The notes below the pieces were generated by a model, which was not told the DNA's origin, made no database searches, and worked only from the letters and a program-made list of their open reading frames with translations. A stretch of DNA of 64,000 bases from Levilactobacillus brevis (GTDB lineage Bacteria > Bacillota > Bacilli > Lactobacillales > Lactobacillaceae), in assembly GCA_003666485.1 (NCBI GenBank), contig CP032931.1, positions 2,852,001 to 2,916,000 of the forward strand. The letters are read 5' to 3'. Position numbers and translations under genes: made by a program. Shown here piece by piece: positions 30,880-39,667 of this stretch (positions within the stretch are counted from its first letter, which is position 1; each line of letters begins with the position of its first letter).

Positions 30880-32090
30880 TTTAATTGTACAAAATTTTTC
30901 TTTCGTTGGCTCGCGTAATAATGGCGCCTTTTGCTCATTTCCCAGATTTATTCTGCTATCCCTGAAGCTAGAATGGCAGTTTCCTTAGATATTGGCAGTC
31001 TCTGCTATTTACCTGGGAGTCGTGTGAATTTTAACGTTTAAGTCTAACGCATTATCTTTTAGTCTCATGAGGTACGGTAAAAGAATAAACTACGCGAAAA
31101 ATATGAAATCCCTTTAACAATGGCAACCTGCGTCGATCTGGACGTCTGCTTACGGCTAGCGTCAGTGACTGCTGGTGACGGCGGTTGACTGCCGAAATGT
31201 CCGACCACTGCCCATCCCCGAGAATACTGCGGAAACATTACGGATGCCTGCCGAAAACTTAGGATTGCTGACGACCGAATACACCCAATTTAGTTTGCCA
31301 CTCAACCTTAACTGTCATTAGTTGAATCACTGGGTAACATGATGGTTGTTTTAACTATCAGTTTTAAAGACATCAGGTTCGCTCGCTGTAACTGCCACAA
31401 CCCTCAGCTAATCCTGTGATGATCTGCCGTTTTGGCACGATTGCTGAATTTTCCGGGACAACTGGGTAACTTGATAATCATTTCGACAGTTAATTCCGAA
31501 ACTATTAGGGTCACCCGCCATAACTAACACAACCTTCGGCTAATTCCATGATGACCTGCCATTCCAGCACAATGACTTAGTTTTCTGGAATCTTTGATCA
31601 CCCCGTCCCCAATCAATCATGATCAATTGAAGTAATCCTTGAATTTTATCTTCAAATTTTTGAGAATCTCCCAGGAAAGTTGGGGGACCGCTTCCGGAAT
31701 TCCGGACTGTCCATGGGTTTAGACTTAATGGATAACTGGTTAAATGACATGACTCCTGACTGAATTGACTGAATACATTGCCTACTAGATGAGAGTCCCT
31801 TCTCAATCGAGATTTGGACATCCCGGGTTTCCGGGTCTACCACTACTCCTGATGACCCAACAACTTCTCACGAACCCACGATTGAAGATGTGGTTATCTA
31901 GGTAATTCTGACCAGTCCCTGACCTGTACCTCCGAGCCTCAACCAATCAGGGGTATTAACACTATCAGTACCATCACACGTCTCACACCAACACGACTCC
32001 CCACTCACCGACACGTTCATCAACTAAGTATGTTCCAACACGATTAACAACATGATTAACAACTTAATTATCACAAATTATGAACAAGGG
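30880..32090. other. Long intergenic stretch without a credible gene
   Basis: About 1.2 kb between the alcohol dehydrogenase and the secreted-protein genes. Short frames exist but lack ribosome sites and protein-like composition. It contains a diverged tandem direct repeat (31330-31593) and a CA-rich tract at 31940-32060. Looks like decayed, foreign DNA at the edge of the AT-rich island. Confidence 0.6.
31330..31593 (+). repeat. Diverged tandem direct repeat, two units of about 132 bp
   Basis: Units start at 31330 and 31462, each with CTGGGTAAC. They share blocks such as AACACAACC/CACAACC, CAGCTAAT/CGGCTAAT, TGATGA(T/C)CTGCC and TTTTC(C/T)GG in the same order with many substitutions. Function unknown. 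Confidence 0.55.
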
Positions 32091-32091
32091 G

Positions 32092-32120
32092 TTTGCAAAC
32101 CAGGTAACACGGGGTATAGT
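32092..32120 (+). promoter_or_regulatory. Promoter of the lysine-rich secreted protein gene
   Basis: -35 TTTGCA (32092-32097), 17-base spacer, -10 TATAGT (32115-32120), about 90 bases before the start codon. Confidence 0.6.
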
Positions 32121-32209
32121 TATCATGTTGGTCAATGAGGACGACCCAAGAATAACAAACAAAACTAAACTTAAACAACAAGAAACTTGAATTTGAAAGG
32201 AAGATAACA

Positions 32210-32893
32210 ATGATTAAAAACAAAGTAATGACTTCAATCATGGTTGCCTCAGCAACCTTAGGCTTAGCTCTAGTAATCCCAACATTTACCGGGTCTAACC
32301 AAGTGTCAGCTCAAGCCTCTGGTGGGTATACTTACGAAGGGAAGACTTATAAAACTGAAAAAGAAGTAGAAGCTGCGGTAAATAAAACACTGACCTCATC
32401 TCAAAAGAAAGCAATTGCTCAAGATAAAAAGGAAGACTCAGCAGATAATAAGGCAGCAGTGGCAAGCATTCCTAAGGGTAAGTTACGTAAAGTATCAACC
32501 AAGAAGTCAACCACAAAGAAAACAACTAAGAAGAAAGCCACAAAGAAATATGCTTACAAAGTATCAAAGTTAACTTCAAAGAAAACTAAGTCAAATAAGT
32601 ATGTTAAGGTCAATGGAACTATCAAGGTAAGTACCAAGTCATTAGCTGCTAAGCACCATGCAAAATGGGCTCGGATTACCACATACAAGGGGTATAAGTA
32701 TGTTCGGTTAAGTAAGAAAGGTACTTTCAAGAAGACCATTAAGGCGCCTAAAGCTAAACACACTTGGGCTAAAGCTGGGTACTACACTAAGAAAGTTAAG
32801 AATGGTAAAGTTGTCAAGAAACATGGTAAGATTGTTTACACCTTCCACCTACTTTCATCATCAAAGAAAGTTACTGTGAAAGCATACAAGTAA
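32210..32893 (+). CDS. Secreted lysine-rich protein
   Basis: 227 residues, ATG with GAAAGGAAG upstream. Signal peptide about 1-36 (hydrophobic SIMVASATLGLALVIP, cleavage near VSAQA), then a Lys/Thr-rich low-complexity stretch (about 95-125, KKSTTKKTTKKK). The C-terminal region is rich in Tyr/Lys (YKGYKYVRLSKKGTF, AGYYTKK). No anchor motif. Such cationic secreted proteins may bind the negatively charged wall; function unknown. Strongly AT-biased codons unlike the core genes, suggesting acquired DNA. Confidence 0.75.
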   Translation: MIKNKVMTSIMVASATLGLALVIPTFTGSNQVSAQASGGYTYEGKTYKTEKEVEAAVNKTLTSSQKKAIAQDKKEDSADNKAAVASIPKGKLRKVSTKKSTTKKTTKKKATKKYAYKVSKLTSKKTKSNKYVKVNGTIKVSTKSLAAKHHAKWARITTYKGYKYVRLSKKGTFKKTIKAPKAKHTWAKAGYYTKKVKNGKVVKKHGKIVYTFHLLSSSKKVTVKAYK

Positions 32894-32930
32894 CAAATCA
32901 AACATTACATCATCAAATATTGAATTACCT

Positions 32931-32962
32931 AAGAGTCCGTGATTATTTGCGGACTCTTTTTT
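32931..32962 (+). terminator. Terminator of the lysine-rich protein gene
   Basis: AAGAGTCCG...CGGACTCTTTTTT: perfect 8-9 base stem with a six-T tail. Confidence 0.9.
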
Positions 32963-33112
32963 GCATAGTCTGAGTAACATCAGGATTACATAGTGGACAT
33001 TGATGGGTTTTCATATCGAACCAGTTGGGGTATTAGACCGATGGCTTCGAGTACTGAGGGTTACCATCAAAATTTTCATAATAAAACAAAAGAAAGAAGA
33101 GAGGTTTTAAGT

Positions 33113-34678
33113 ATGTCATATAAAATACCACTGCTAACGGCAACTTTAATGACGTTAGGTACTGTTGGTCTAACGATGACTCAACCTACCCAAGCAAATG
33201 CTAGTAGCTTTTCTAATGCAACCAAAGGTGGTCCAAACTATACTACGTATTATACTGAATTAACAAAAAGTGGATATGCCTATAGAACTAAACGGGGTAA
33301 AATTGATTTTTCTTCAAGTCCTTCACCGTATTTCACACCCCTGTGGTCCAAAAGTACCAAAGCTAAAATGATTAGGGGAACCAAAGGAACCAATACATAC
33401 GGCGGTGGTCCACAGTTCTCAGCTAACAAGAACTCAGGATACTTTTACAAATTAAGTAGTAATCCAGCTATTCGTTATACTAATGTTGGGAAATTTGATG
33501 GTAAACAAACTGATATGATTATTCAAATGAAGGGGTATTCTGGTCAAAAGTTAAAAGAGACTATAGGTGGTGCTGGAACATCTTATGCTAAGCAAACCGT
33601 TGTCTTCATGACTAACAAATTTGGGGTAGCCACTCCAAAAAAGTACGTAGGCGGGGCAAAAGCTCGTGTTGGAAAATCATATAAAAATGCCCCTGGTATG
33701 AACGCCCATGCTTCCCACGCCGATTTTACAATCCGCATAGTAAAACATGGTACTAACACCAATGTAAAGGCAGATGCCGACCATACTATTGGACTTGGAT
33801 TTATGGAAATTGAACCAGCATATATGAAGTCTGGGGGAAAACGTCATTATAGTTTGGGTCAACGAGTTATGACTTACGATACTCCAGTTCAAGTAGGTAA
33901 CTACACAACTAAGGCTGGTAAATCAAACATTGACCGAGAGTTCGGTTCTTATGGGGTATTAAAACTTAAGGATGATTCTTCATTTCCATCAACATATTTC
34001 ACTAAAAAGGGAACTGGTAGAGATTATACTGATTTCGGTGGACCTCAAGTCAAAAACTCGGCATTAGCTGTTTATAAAACTTCATCAATTGGGATTAGTT
34101 GGCGTGGTCATGCACCATATACCGATTTACTCGATATAAACGGTATGAAACTTCCTAAGTCTCCTCAACCTCAACCCTCCCCCAAGAAATATGTTGGTCC
34201 CCAATCAGCCAAGCCGTCAACCTATTCTGCAACCAAGTCAGCATTAGTTGATTACACCAAGACTTTCAGTTGGAAGATTCAACAAAAAACGAAGAAGGCT
34301 TCCTACTCTGGTAAGGGGTATACCATTACTGACAAACTCCCGGCAGGCACGACAATTGATTCGGTTACGGCTCCTAAGGGGTGGTCCAAGTCAGTTTCTG
34401 GGAATAACGTCACATTCAAAGCCACTACCAACGTCTACAAAGCGGCCAAGACTTACAATTTCTATGTTGTCTCCAAAACCACTAAGGCTCAAGCGCTGAA
34501 ACGCACCAGTTTCAACAACCATGTCACTTCCAAACGAAAGGTATCCTCAAGTAAGTGGCAATCCAAAAATTCCAACACTGCCAAATGGACATTGAAGAAC
34601 CAGTCAATCAAGGGGTATTTCATTGATTTCGATCACCATGACCACGCTGTCGCCAAGGCCGCTACCTGCCGCAAGTGA
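33113..34678 (+). CDS. Secreted surface protein with a D2/isopeptide-like domain, anchor lost
   Basis: 521 residues from ATG 33113 (AGAGAGG upstream; the frame extends to 32993 without a site). Signal peptide about 1-31 (ending TQANA), then about 330 residues of unrecognised extracellular domain, possibly lectin-like (HTIGLGFMEIEP). A Pro linker (SPQPQPSPKK) follows, then a fimbrial D2-like domain (VDYTKTFSWKIQ...YTITDKLPAGTTID). The end reads FDHHDHAVAKAATCRK with no LPxTG, WxL or membrane tail, and base composition shifts in the last 20 codons. Probably a truncated wall protein. Confidence 0.7.
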   Translation: MSYKIPLLTATLMTLGTVGLTMTQPTQANASSFSNATKGGPNYTTYYTELTKSGYAYRTKRGKIDFSSSPSPYFTPLWSKSTKAKMIRGTKGTNTYGGGPQFSANKNSGYFYKLSSNPAIRYTNVGKFDGKQTDMIIQMKGYSGQKLKETIGGAGTSYAKQTVVFMTNKFGVATPKKYVGGAKARVGKSYKNAPGMNAHASHADFTIRIVKHGTNTNVKADADHTIGLGFMEIEPAYMKSGGKRHYSLGQRVMTYDTPVQVGNYTTKAGKSNIDREFGSYGVLKLKDDSSFPSTYFTKKGTGRDYTDFGGPQVKNSALAVYKTSSIGISWRGHAPYTDLLDINGMKLPKSPQPQPSPKKYVGPQSAKPSTYSATKSALVDYTKTFSWKIQQKTKKASYSGKGYTITDKLPAGTTIDSVTAPKGWSKSVSGNNVTFKATTNVYKAAKTYNFYVVSKTTKAQALKRTSFNNHVTSKRKVSSSKWQSKNSNTAKWTLKNQSIKGYFIDFDHHDHAVAKAATCRK

Positions 34679-34802
34679 GTTAAGTTTTTTTCAGGCCGGG
34701 GTGTCAGAGGGGTATTGCACTTCCCCCATTCACAGATTTTGCGATTGTGGTGTAACCCTACAAAAATCATGTTTGCTAGTCCTCCCAGTCAAGTAAGATT
34801 GA

Positions 34803-34831
34803 TTGACACGGCCCCCAATAATGACTAAACT
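34803..34831 (+). promoter_or_regulatory. helD promoter
   Basis: -35 TTGACA (34803-34808), 17-base spacer, -10 TAAACT (34826-34831). It places transcription start near 34838, excluding translation starts upstream of that. 34679-34802 shows nothing else clear. Confidence 0.7.
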
Positions 34832-34869
34832 TGTTAGGCACTTTAGTCTACCCAAAGGAGGCGGTCATT

Positions 34870-37176
34870 TTGACCACCAGCGAAGAAGCTCAGGAACAAC
34901 AGCGCGTCGACCGCGTGAGTGATGAGATTGGCAAGCGCATCGATAAGACCGCTGCCGACTACGACGCGGCGCATCAAGAGCTGCGTAACGTGTTGAAGAA
35001 CTATAGCGAAAACACCTCGGTCAACTGGTTTGAAGTCGATGACCGAATCGAAACCAGTGCCGAACTTCAGCAGCAACGGGCCTTAGTCTCGCGACTGACT
35101 GAAAATCAAAATATTATTCAAGGACAACTCGATACCTTTAAAGAACTCCAGAAGTCGCCCTACTTCGGGCGCATCGACATTCAAGACCCAGACGAGACGC
35201 AACCGGAATCGCTGTACATCGGGACCGCCTCATTTGTTAACGACGACCAAGAATTTCTGGTCTACGACTGGCGCGCGCCCATTTCCAGTGTCTACTACAA
35301 CGGTGTGCTGGGCAAAGTTGCCTACGACACCCCGGCCGGCCCGCAACAGACCGACCTCTTGAAGAAGCGGCAATTTCTGATCCAGGACGGCAAAATCGAG
35401 AGCATGTTTGACACCAACGAGACTGTCGGCGACGAAATGCTCCAGCACGCGCTGGGCGAGCAGAACGACGCCACCATGCAAAATATCGTGGCCACCATTC
35501 AGCGCGAGCAAAATGACATCATCCGCGATACCAAGAGCGACCTACTGGTGGTTCAAGGTGTGGCTGGTTCCGGCAAGACGTCCGCCATTTTACAGCGCAT
35601 TGCCTTTCTGCTCTACCACAGCCGCCGCGACCTCGAAGCCGACCAAATCGTGCTGTTCTCGCCCAACCGCCTGTTCAGCCACTACATCAGCGACGTGCTC
35701 CCCAGTCTGGGTGAGCGCAACATGCGCCAAGTCACCCTGGCCGAATTTCTCACGCAACGCTTCCAGGGACTCAACGTTCAGACGCAGTTCGAGCGCTACG
35801 AAGCCGACCAACAAACGCCGGTCAACCTACCGTTGCGCCGATTCCGGGAAAGTGCCGCGATGATGACGGCCGTGCGCGATTACTGCCTAGGCTGCGATGC
35901 CGACGACCTGAAGTTCACGGACATCCGGTTCAAGAGCCGCGTCTTCTTCAGTAAAGAAGAGATTCGCGACATCTACCGCCAGATTCCACTGGCTGCGGCC
36001 CCTGCTGACCGGTTGTTACGGACCAAGAACGTGTTGGAGAAGCGGCTCAAGCACCGCATCGCCGAGGAAGCCAAGGCCGACTGGGTTCGCGATACCATCG
36101 ACCAACTCAGCGATGAAGATTACCACAACCTGCTGGGCGAAAAGCACCTGGGGCAATTCGAACAGCTCGATGACGAGATTGACTTCATCGCCCGGCAAAT
36201 CGTGCGGCGCCGGCTGCGGTCCGTGGACGATGCCATTTACAACGGCTACTTTCTGGACGCCTACAGTCAGTTCACCGCCTTTCTCCAGCAGTGTCCGTTG
36301 CCCGATGACGTGACGGCGGCCGACTGGCAAACGGTGATCGACGCCTACCAACACGACATTGAATTTCACCGTTTGGCGTTGACCGACGCAGCGCCCCTCT
36401 TATACCTGCGCGATATTTTAGCCGGTGGCGGGGCCAACCATCGCATGCAGCACCTGTTCGTCGACGAGATGCAGGACTACTCGATGGCTCAACTGATCTA
36501 CCTGCAACACGCCTTTCCGCGGGCCAAGCTCACGTTGTTAGGCGACAGTGAACAGGCCCTCTTCAAGGCCGTGGAAGCTCCCGAAGCCATTTTGAAAAAA
36601 TTGGACGCTGCGCTGAACGTTAAACGCTCGCGGCTGATCACGTTACGGCGGTCTTACCGCTCGACGCTACCGATCACGACGTTTGCCAAGGCACTCCTGC
36701 CCGATGGCGACCAGATTGAAGCCTTCAACCGGCCCGGCGACCTGCCCAAGGTCATCATCCGTTACGACACGGCGGCCGCCTTCAAGGCGCTGGCTCACGA
36801 GCTGAACGTCGAGCTGGCCACCAACGGGACCGTGGCGATTCTGACCAAGAGCACGGCCGAGGCCAAATACGTGTATCAAGAACTGCACCGCGACTTTGAT
36901 CTGACCCGCCTGACCGACACCGACCGCTCCCTGCCCAAGGGCGTGGTGGTCCTGCCAATCTATCTGGCCAAGGGGTTGGAGTTCGACAGCGTGATTGCCT
37001 ACAACGTTTCCGCCGACAACTACCCGGATGACCAGCTGACCGGGACGCTCTACACGATTGCGTCGCGGGCGATGCACCACTTGACGTTGCTATCGATTGG
37101 CCCGGCATCCCCACTGATTGCCTCCGACAAGATTCCGGCGGCTGACCTAACGATCGAACATGAATTCCAAAATTAA
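34870..37176 (+). CDS. helD: UvrD-like helicase, HelD family RNA polymerase recycling factor
   Basis: 768 residues from TTG 34870, eight bases after AAAGGAGG. Superfamily 1 ATPase: Walker A GVAGSGKTSAI, Walker B FVDEMQDYS, motif III/IV GDSEQALF and late LRRSYRS. A long N-terminal coiled-coil arm (about 1-90) is typical of HelD, which pries stalled RNA polymerase from DNA in Firmicutes. High GC, unlike the island before it. Length normal. Confidence 0.9.
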   Translation: MTTSEEAQEQQRVDRVSDEIGKRIDKTAADYDAAHQELRNVLKNYSENTSVNWFEVDDRIETSAELQQQRALVSRLTENQNIIQGQLDTFKELQKSPYFGRIDIQDPDETQPESLYIGTASFVNDDQEFLVYDWRAPISSVYYNGVLGKVAYDTPAGPQQTDLLKKRQFLIQDGKIESMFDTNETVGDEMLQHALGEQNDATMQNIVATIQREQNDIIRDTKSDLLVVQGVAGSGKTSAILQRIAFLLYHSRRDLEADQIVLFSPNRLFSHYISDVLPSLGERNMRQVTLAEFLTQRFQGLNVQTQFERYEADQQTPVNLPLRRFRESAAMMTAVRDYCLGCDADDLKFTDIRFKSRVFFSKEEIRDIYRQIPLAAAPADRLLRTKNVLEKRLKHRIAEEAKADWVRDTIDQLSDEDYHNLLGEKHLGQFEQLDDEIDFIARQIVRRRLRSVDDAIYNGYFLDAYSQFTAFLQQCPLPDDVTAADWQTVIDAYQHDIEFHRLALTDAAPLLYLRDILAGGGANHRMQHLFVDEMQDYSMAQLIYLQHAFPRAKLTLLGDSEQALFKAVEAPEAILKKLDAALNVKRSRLITLRRSYRSTLPITTFAKALLPDGDQIEAFNRPGDLPKVIIRYDTAAAFKALAHELNVELATNGTVAILTKSTAEAKYVYQELHRDFDLTRLTDTDRSLPKGVVVLPIYLAKGLEFDSVIAYNVSADNYPDDQLTGTLYTIASRAMHHLTLLSIGPASPLIASDKIPAADLTIEHEFQN

Positions 37177-37216
37177 CTGATATGCCAAGTGTCTGGGAAA
37201 AAATAGGTACAAAAAT

Positions 37217-37248
37217 AGCACTCAACGTTTTCTTGTCGGGTGCTTGTT
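37217..37248 (+). terminator. helD terminator
   Basis: AGCACTC...GGGTGCTTGTTT: seven-base stem (with one G-T pair) plus interrupted T run, 40 bases after the stop. Confidence 0.7.
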
Positions 37249-37508
37249 TAATCATGTATAAATGTTTTTGCATTCCTAATAATATCTTTAAGTCTATTCA
37301 ACCAATCATTACGCTTATTTAAATCAAAACCTTCCGTAAATTCAGGGATTATATCATTTAAATAGTCCTCCATCTCAGGATTATCTAGAGCCAATTGATC
37401 AGTTTCATCGGCATAGTAATCTTGAATGACAAAAACGTATGATTCTAAGTCGCTATCTGTAAAAGCATTTTCCAATACTTCAATTGCCTTAGCTTCACTC
37501 TTTTTCAA
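37248..37508 (-). CDS. Small acidic protein, probable immunity partner
   Basis: 86 residues, TTG start at 37508 with GAGGTGG eight bases upstream, inside the last codons of the preceding toxin-like gene (14-base overlap). Very acidic (ENAFTDSDLESY, DYYADETDQ, NPEMEDYLNDIIPEF), single domain, no signal peptide. Unrecognised family. Position directly after a polymorphic-toxin-like C-terminus, opposite charge and coupled translation are the usual signs of an immunity protein. Confidence 0.6.
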   Translation of the reverse strand: MKKSEAKAIEVLENAFTDSDLESYVFVIQDYYADETDQLALDNPEMEDYLNDIIPEFTEGFDLNKRNDWLNRLKDIIRNAKTFIHD

Positions 37509-38514
37509 TTTGTTTCCACCTCTTTCCTACTTTTCTTTGTCTGATAATGGTAACTACTTCCCCAGTATCAGGTTCTTTAATCACTGCAAGTTTACCATAA
37601 TAATGCACCATTCTTGAATTTCTAGTATCAATATAATTAGCAGGTTTTAAACTATTGGTTTTCACCGTATTGAAATTAAATAGAATTCGACCTGTTTTCT
37701 TTCTCTGCATTCTAACAGCATATTGAAGCGCAGCATGACCAGATATATTAATTTCATCTCTCTTGAATGAGAAATAAGCCTTTTCCGCAATCTCACGTCT
37801 GTTAAATGATTCCGTCTCACTTGTCGAATTACGAATATACTTTACCGTCTTAATATCATGTGTCAGTTTTTGCTCTGCGACACTTCCTGATCTAATTGCA
37901 TCATATTCTAACCGGGTAGGCGCATTCTTTCCTAACAGCTCATAAGTCTCGGCGTACTTTCGCTCGTGTAATGGTAAGTCAACATATTGCCGCTTCCACT
38001 CACTGAACTTAACATTCTTAATCATCTTACCCTTACCAGTTTCAGGATCACGCATCCACTGCTCAAATGTGCCAGGTATGCCTTCAATATATGGAACCGT
38101 AGTACAGCGACAACGTGCATGAATAAGCGGATAGTTAATACCAACAATTCGCTTATCCGTTCTGAACATCTGACCATCTAAGCGCCCACAAGTATCACAG
38201 GTATGGCTTTCGAGAGTTGCCATGTACTCATATTGCTCAATCTCATTTTCTTCGTAGCTTTGAAAAGCAGCTTCTTCAGCAACGTGCCCCATCTCAGAAA
38301 CGACTAGTCGATGAATATCATTTCGTTTAACGTCCTGAAATCGAGCATGAAACATCTGCGTGACCTTCTGTGGGCTCCAGTCAAGCACTGTACCACGAAG
38401 AACTGTATCCATTAGATAGCTTGGCAGTCCTTGACGGTAGTCCTTCCAGATACGCTGGGAAAAATCCTTGCCATCCTTCCCCCACGGTTGAGAAGAGAGT
38501 GGGAAAGGCGGTTA
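37495..38514 (-). pseudogene. Truncated phage MuF/SPP1 gp7-like head protein with C-terminal toxin-like domain
   Basis: Open frame 38514-37495; the first ATG is 38412 (305 residues). The reading upstream of it (PWGKDGKDFSQRIW) still matches gp7-type head morphogenesis proteins, so the N-terminal half is lost. Residues about 60-110 (from 38412) hold the MuF Cys/His cluster HTCDTCGRLDGQMF...HARCRCTTVP. After about 215 comes a separate basic domain (SGHAALQYAVRMQRKKTGR...YYGKLAVIKEP) resembling the small phage-borne barnase/EndoU/RelE-like nucleases seen at MuF C-termini; that call is tentative. AT-rich. Confidence 0.65.
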
Positions 38515-38625
38515 GCTGGCGAGCATTAAGGCTGATAAGCGAATAATCCCGGGTTTGGATTGTTTGCTTATCAGTTTTAAGCGGAACCAGCTGCCTTTTG
38601 GCCCAGGTTTCAACACCAGATATTC
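38484..38625. repeat. Imperfect palindromic element at the broken end of the gp7 gene
   Basis: Arms GGGAAAGGC..AGCTGG and CCAGCTGCCTTTTGG, with an inner GATAAGC...GCTTATC hairpin (about 38541-38577); outer ends GGTTGAG and CAACACC. Unlike the A-G family. The gp7 homology ends where the left arm begins, so insertion here may have truncated that gene. Confidence 0.55.
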
Positions 38626-38633
38626 GGAGACAC

Positions 38634-38667
38634 AAAGGGCCTGAGACTTTTGTCCCAGACCCTTTTT
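38634..38667. terminator. Bidirectional terminator
   Basis: AAAGGGCCTGAGAC/GTCCCAGACCCTTTTT. Lies 20 bases past the stop of the secreted protein gene on the minus strand; the stronger T run is on the plus strand. Confidence 0.7.
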
Positions 38668-38687
38668 CATTGGTGTGAACCTAATTG

Positions 38688-39149
38688 CTATTTCAACGCG
38701 CTAGGCGTCTTGATCGTCGCGAAGCTGGCCTTGCGCACGTAGTTATGGTAGCCCTTGTAGAAGTGCAGCTGCTTTTTGGTGGCCTTGACCTTGTACGTCA
38801 TGCGTTGCCCGTCGAATTGGACCGTACTGCCTTTGGGGGAATACTGGATGCCGGACACCCGGTAAACGTGCTTGCCCAGTGACTGGTATTTCAGCTTTTT
38901 CAAGCCATAGCCCGGTAGCCGGTAGTAGCTCCCGCTGTCCGTATCGTAGCCGAACAGATTGCCAATACTCTTGGTTTTGTTGTATGTGATGTAGGCCTTG
39001 TTGTCCGCCTTACCGTTGTAATACCAGGTGTGGCGCATGACCTTGGGCGTGCCTTTGTGCCACGTGGCGGCCTGGGCATTCGTCAGGCTGGTCGCTGCCA
39101 GGCCGAAGCTGACCGCGGCTAGACCGATCAGAAAATAGGGTTTACTCAT
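38688..39149 (-). CDS. Small secreted protein
   Basis: 153 residues. Signal peptide about 1-28 (FLIGLAAVSFGLA, cleavage after AQA), then a basic Tyr/Lys-rich domain (TWYYNGKADNKAYITYNKT, KQLHFYKGYHNYV). No anchor. Resembles the many uncharacterised secreted proteins of lactobacilli; ATG preceded by AGGAGGAG. Function unknown. Confidence 0.75.
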   Translation of the reverse strand: MSKPYFLIGLAAVSFGLAATSLTNAQAATWHKGTPKVMRHTWYYNGKADNKAYITYNKTKSIGNLFGYDTDSGSYYRLPGYGLKKLKYQSLGKHVYRVSGIQYSPKGSTVQFDGQRMTYKVKATKKQLHFYKGYHNYVRKASFATIKTPSALK

Positions 39150-39390
39150 ACTGCTCCTCCTTGAAAATCCGTGTACCGTTCATCTTGCATTAAATTTACG
39201 CGTCTTCCGCCTAGAAAGCAAGTCTGATTATTAACTAATCGAACAAATTTTACAAACCCTGTCAGCTAGTCGATTGGGTTAAGAATGCATCAGTCGTTGT
39301 CGCCAACCATTTCTTCATTAAAACGAAAATCGTTGACGGTGGCGGCTAACTTCGGTAAGGTAGGGGTAACCAATCTAGAACCCGCAAATT

Positions 39391-39427
39391 GGAAAAGGCG
39401 TCCGGGAGGCATCCCAGGCGCCTTTTC
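39391..39427. terminator. Bidirectional terminator
   Basis: GAAAAGGCG(TCC)GGGAGG...CCC(AGG)CGCCTTTTC, near perfect. Ends the small membrane protein gene on the minus strand. 39150-39390 holds nothing else I can support. Confidence 0.8.
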
Positions 39428-39435
39428 TAACCCAA

Positions 39436-39618
39436 CTATCGCAGACTATCCACCAGACAGTCCCCGATGAGGGCGATACCAATCAAGATTTCAACAATGG
39501 TTAGCCACCAACTCATGGTAAATGCTTGGCCCATCAACAGAAAGACCAACCCCGCCAGCACTAACATCACACCAAACCAAAACTCAATCTGGCGATAAAA
39601 TAATCGATTAAACCGCAT
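39436..39618 (-). CDS. Small two-helix membrane protein
   Basis: 60 residues, ATG 39618 preceded by GGGGAGCAAC. Two membrane helices (about 14-32 and 36-54) joined by a short loop, basic N-terminus (MRFNRLFYRQ). It follows the antiporter gene divergently spaced by a few dozen bases and has its own terminator. Function unknown. Confidence 0.7.
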   Translation of the reverse strand: MRFNRLFYRQIEFWFGVMLVLAGLVFLLMGQAFTMSWWLTIVEILIGIALIGDCLVDSLR

Positions 39619-39667
39619 GTTGCTCCCCTACCCCTTTGACAAAATTTTTAAGTGTTCCCCAACACTG

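Noticed and set aside
31540-31843. Overlapping frames of 93 and 63 codons on the minus strand
   Set aside because: No ribosome sites and low-quality composition; they lie in the decayed intergenic region and partly in the direct repeat.
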